64,000 nucleotides of DNA from a bacterium (lineage in GTDB: Bacteria; Desulfobacterota; Binatia; HRBIN30; CADEER01), in NCBI GenBank assembly GCA_030430165.1, contig JAUIGL010000008.1, positions 62,001 to 126,000 of the forward strand. The letters are read 5' to 3'. Position numbers and translations under genes: made by a program. The notes under the pieces were generated by a model, which was not told the origin of the DNA, did not search any database, and was given only the letters and a program-made list of their open reading frames with translations. Of this stretch, positions 62,492 through 64,000 are shown piece by piece (the first letter of the stretch is position 1; each line of letters starts with the position of its first letter).

Positions 62492-63691
62492 TCAGGCTGC
62501 TTCGAGGACCAGCCCCGAAAAGCCGCGCACGTTGCTCGAGTGCATGCGCTCGATGCCGTCCGCCGGAACTTCGTACTCCGGGAAGCGCGCCAACAGCTCT
62601 TCGGTCGCGATGCGCGACTCGAGACGCGCCAGGGACGCCCCCAAACAGATGTGGCGGCCGTAACCGAAGCCGAGGTGGAAATCGATCTTGCGACCGACGT
62701 CGAAGCGATCTGGGTCGGCGAACTTGCGCTCGTCCCGACCGCTGGCGCCGTTCACCAGCAGCACCCGCGCCCCCGCGGGGATGCGCACACCGTGCAGCTC
62801 GACTTCGCGCGTCGTCACCCGTCCCTGGTACTGTGACGGCGGGTCGAAGCGCAAAATCTCCTCGACCGCATTCGGGATCATCGATGCGTCGTCGAGCAGG
62901 CGTTGGCGTTCGTCGGGATTGCGCCACAGCTCCAGGAACAAGCTTCCCAACAGCTTGGTCACCGTCTCGTTGCCAGCGGTGGCGAGCAGCAGGATGAACG
63001 ACTGGATGTCGGAGTCGGAGAGTCGCGCGGTGACTCCGTCCTCCTCGAGCTCGACCTGGGTGAGCCGGGTCATCATGTCGTCGCGCGGGCGTTTGCGACG
63101 GTCGTCGATCTGCTCCTGGAAGTACTCCATGACGCGGAGCGAAGCCTCGACCGCCTTCTGGGTCGGCTTCGGATTGCCCGGCTCGCGGTGCAGAATCGAG
63201 TTCGATCCGTCCTGAACGAACTGCCGGTCGCTCTCGGCGATTCCGAGCATCGCGCTGATGACGTCCATCGGCAGCCGCGCGGTGAAATCCTTGATCACGT
63301 CGAAGCGCGAACGACCGACCAGGGGCTCGAGGTAGCTGATGGCGATGCGGCGAATCTCGTCGGCGAGGCCGTCGATCTGGCGCGGGGTGAAGGTCTTGCT
63401 GACCAGTGCGCGAAAGCGATTGTGGCGCGGCGGGTCCATGTAGATCATCAACCCGGTGTCGGGTTTGGGCGAGTCCATGAACTCGAGGCTGGTGCCGTAG
63501 GTCGAGCTGTAGGTCGCGTGATCGCACAACGCGTCGAAGTTGTCCTGAAAGCGGGTCAGCGCGAAGAAGTCGAGCTGCGGGTTGTAGTAGGCCGGCGCTT
63601 CGTCCCGCATCCGCCGGTACACCGGGTAGGGATCTTCGTCGAGCTCGTAGGAAAACGGATCGTAAACCAGCTCCGCGTCAGTCATCGGCAT
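62492..63691 (-). CDS. Cytochrome P450
   Basis: A 399-residue soluble P450. The haem-binding loop is FGYGRHICLGASLARLE with C349; the I-helix oxygen motif is ATAGNET (237-243); ExxR is in VEEILRFDPP (E278-R281). YMDPPRHNRFRALVSKTFTP is the typical C-helix region. Class I electron partners are not in the window. Relatives in this lineage act on terpenoids, steroids or fatty acids, but the substrate is unknown. The gene is divergent to a TetR gene, with a palindrome between, so induction by ligand is likely. Confidence 0.94.
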   Translation of the reverse strand: MPMTDAELVYDPFSYELDEDPYPVYRRMRDEAPAYYNPQLDFFALTRFQDNFDALCDHATYSSTYGTSLEFMDSPKPDTGLMIYMDPPRHNRFRALVSKTFTPRQIDGLADEIRRIAISYLEPLVGRSRFDVIKDFTARLPMDVISAMLGIAESDRQFVQDGSNSILHREPGNPKPTQKAVEASLRVMEYFQEQIDDRRKRPRDDMMTRLTQVELEEDGVTARLSDSDIQSFILLLATAGNETVTKLLGSLFLELWRNPDERQRLLDDASMIPNAVEEILRFDPPSQYQGRVTTREVELHGVRIPAGARVLLVNGASGRDERKFADPDRFDVGRKIDFHLGFGYGRHICLGASLARLESRIATEELLARFPEYEVPADGIERMHSSNVRGFSGLVLEAA

Positions 63692-63729
63692 GCTCCCGAA
63701 CGTAAGAGTTGAGAAAGCCGGAACCTAAC

Positions 63730-63759
63730 CCATTTACCTATTGCGTGCAAGGTAAATGG
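63730..63759. promoter_or_regulatory. TetR-type operator between the P450 and tetR genes
   Basis: CCATTTACCT and AGGTAAATGG form 10-bp perfect arms around a 10-base centre that itself contains TTGC and GCAA. It lies in the 84-bp gap between the two divergent genes, 38 bp from the P450 start and 16 bp from the TetR start, an ideal place to repress both. Confidence 0.75.
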
Positions 63760-63775
63760 TAGGTAGGCTCCGCCC

Positions 63776-64000
63776 ATGCAGCGAATCCAGCTCGAAACCC
63801 CGCGGCGGGTCCGGCGGTCGCACGCCGATCGCACCGCGGAGACACGCGGCAAGATCATCTCCGCGGTCATCGAGGCAATCGCCAAGGGCGGATTTCGCAA
63901 CGCAACCGCCAACGAGATCGCGCAGCGGGCCGGGGTGACCTGGGGCGCGGTGCAGCACCACTTCGGCGGCAAGGACGGCACCCTGGTCGCGGTTCTCGAG
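63776..64000 (+). CDS. TetR-family regulator (N-terminal part, cut by window edge)
   Basis: The first 75 residues of a TetR-type repressor. After a basic N-terminus come ETRGKIISAVIEAIAKGGFR and the helix-turn-helix NATANEIAQRAGVTWGAVQH followed by HFGGKDGTLVAVLE. This is a full TetR DNA-binding domain; the ligand domain lies outside. It is divergent from the P450 gene and probably controls it through the palindrome in between. Confidence 0.92.
   Translation, partial: MQRIQLETPRRVRRSHADRTAETRGKIISAVIEAIAKGGFRNATANEIAQRAGVTWGAVQHHFGGKDGTLVAVLE

Overview
The window is a GC-rich (about 65% or more), gene-dense bacterial chromosome segment with 52 protein-coding genes called with reasonable support, two of them cut by the window ends, plus one doubtful short ORF. 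I see no rRNA, tRNA, CRISPR array, prophage or transposase gene. The gene style points to an uncultured soil or sediment lineage near Candidatus Binatia/Binatota, formerly lumped with Deltaproteobacteria. Indicators are secreted proteins that combine Thr/Ala/Pro-rich linkers with dockerin-like EF-hand pairs, a DUF1800/DUF1501 pair, a HTTM protein, an EthD protein and a cytochrome P450. This placement is an inference from gene content only.

Layout. 1-5.5 kb: start of an L,D-transpeptidase, a Crp/Fnr regulator with a perfect CRP-type palindrome upstream, a serine hydrolase/SDR pair, a cysteine-dioxygenase-like cupin, lgt and a type IV pilin. 5.8-10.8 kb: a light-response block with a photolyase, a CarH-type B12 photoreceptor with an apparently leaderless promoter, and four tightly packed genes (unknown, chalcone-isomerase fold, acyltransferase, SRPBCC). 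11.3-17.8 kb: a 1753-residue DUF1800 protein carrying twelve alternating beta-domain repeats, followed by its DUF1501 partner. 17.9-25.6 kb: an iron-acquisition block (two imelysins, a di-haem oxidoreductase, a HTTM protein and a 70-residue protein) bracketed by two matching Fur-box-like sites, then an Lgt paralogue and a lipoprotein.

25.7-36.8 kb: a DUF1232 protein with a histone-H1-like tail, a TVP38 membrane protein translationally coupled to a flavin disulfide oxidoreductase, a DUF3047 protein, a Tam-like methyltransferase, a lipoprotein, a K+ channel, type III glutamine synthetase, and a sirtuin coupled to a medium-chain dehydrogenase. 36.9-44.4 kb: an RND pump with its adaptor, a MITE-like element, an acetyltransferase, a membrane-anchored MutS-like ATPase and a divergent HisI. 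44.5-53.4 kb: a GST, a RegB/RegA redox two-component pair, a polyamine-synthase-like membrane fusion and three related secreted proteins. RegA/RegR-box-like sites lie before regB and, in a 48-bp tandem repeat, between two of the secreted-protein genes.

53.5-64 kb: an EthD protein, a VapBC-type module with an operator palindrome over its start codon, copies of a palindromic interspersed repeat, a TP-repeat surface protein, a molybdopterin-domain fragment, a VOC protein, a sphingosine-phosphate-lyase-like enzyme, small secreted proteins, a GGCT-like enzyme, a CPA antiporter, and a cytochrome P450 divergent from a TetR gene with an operator-like inverted repeat between them.

The window therefore reads as ordinary chromosome organised into several stimulus-specific modules (light, iron, redox) rather than as a single island. 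The most promising undescribed points are the RegA-like repeat promoter with its secreted protein family, the CarH lipid/pigment operon, and the Fur-bracketed imelysin locus with its new small protein.
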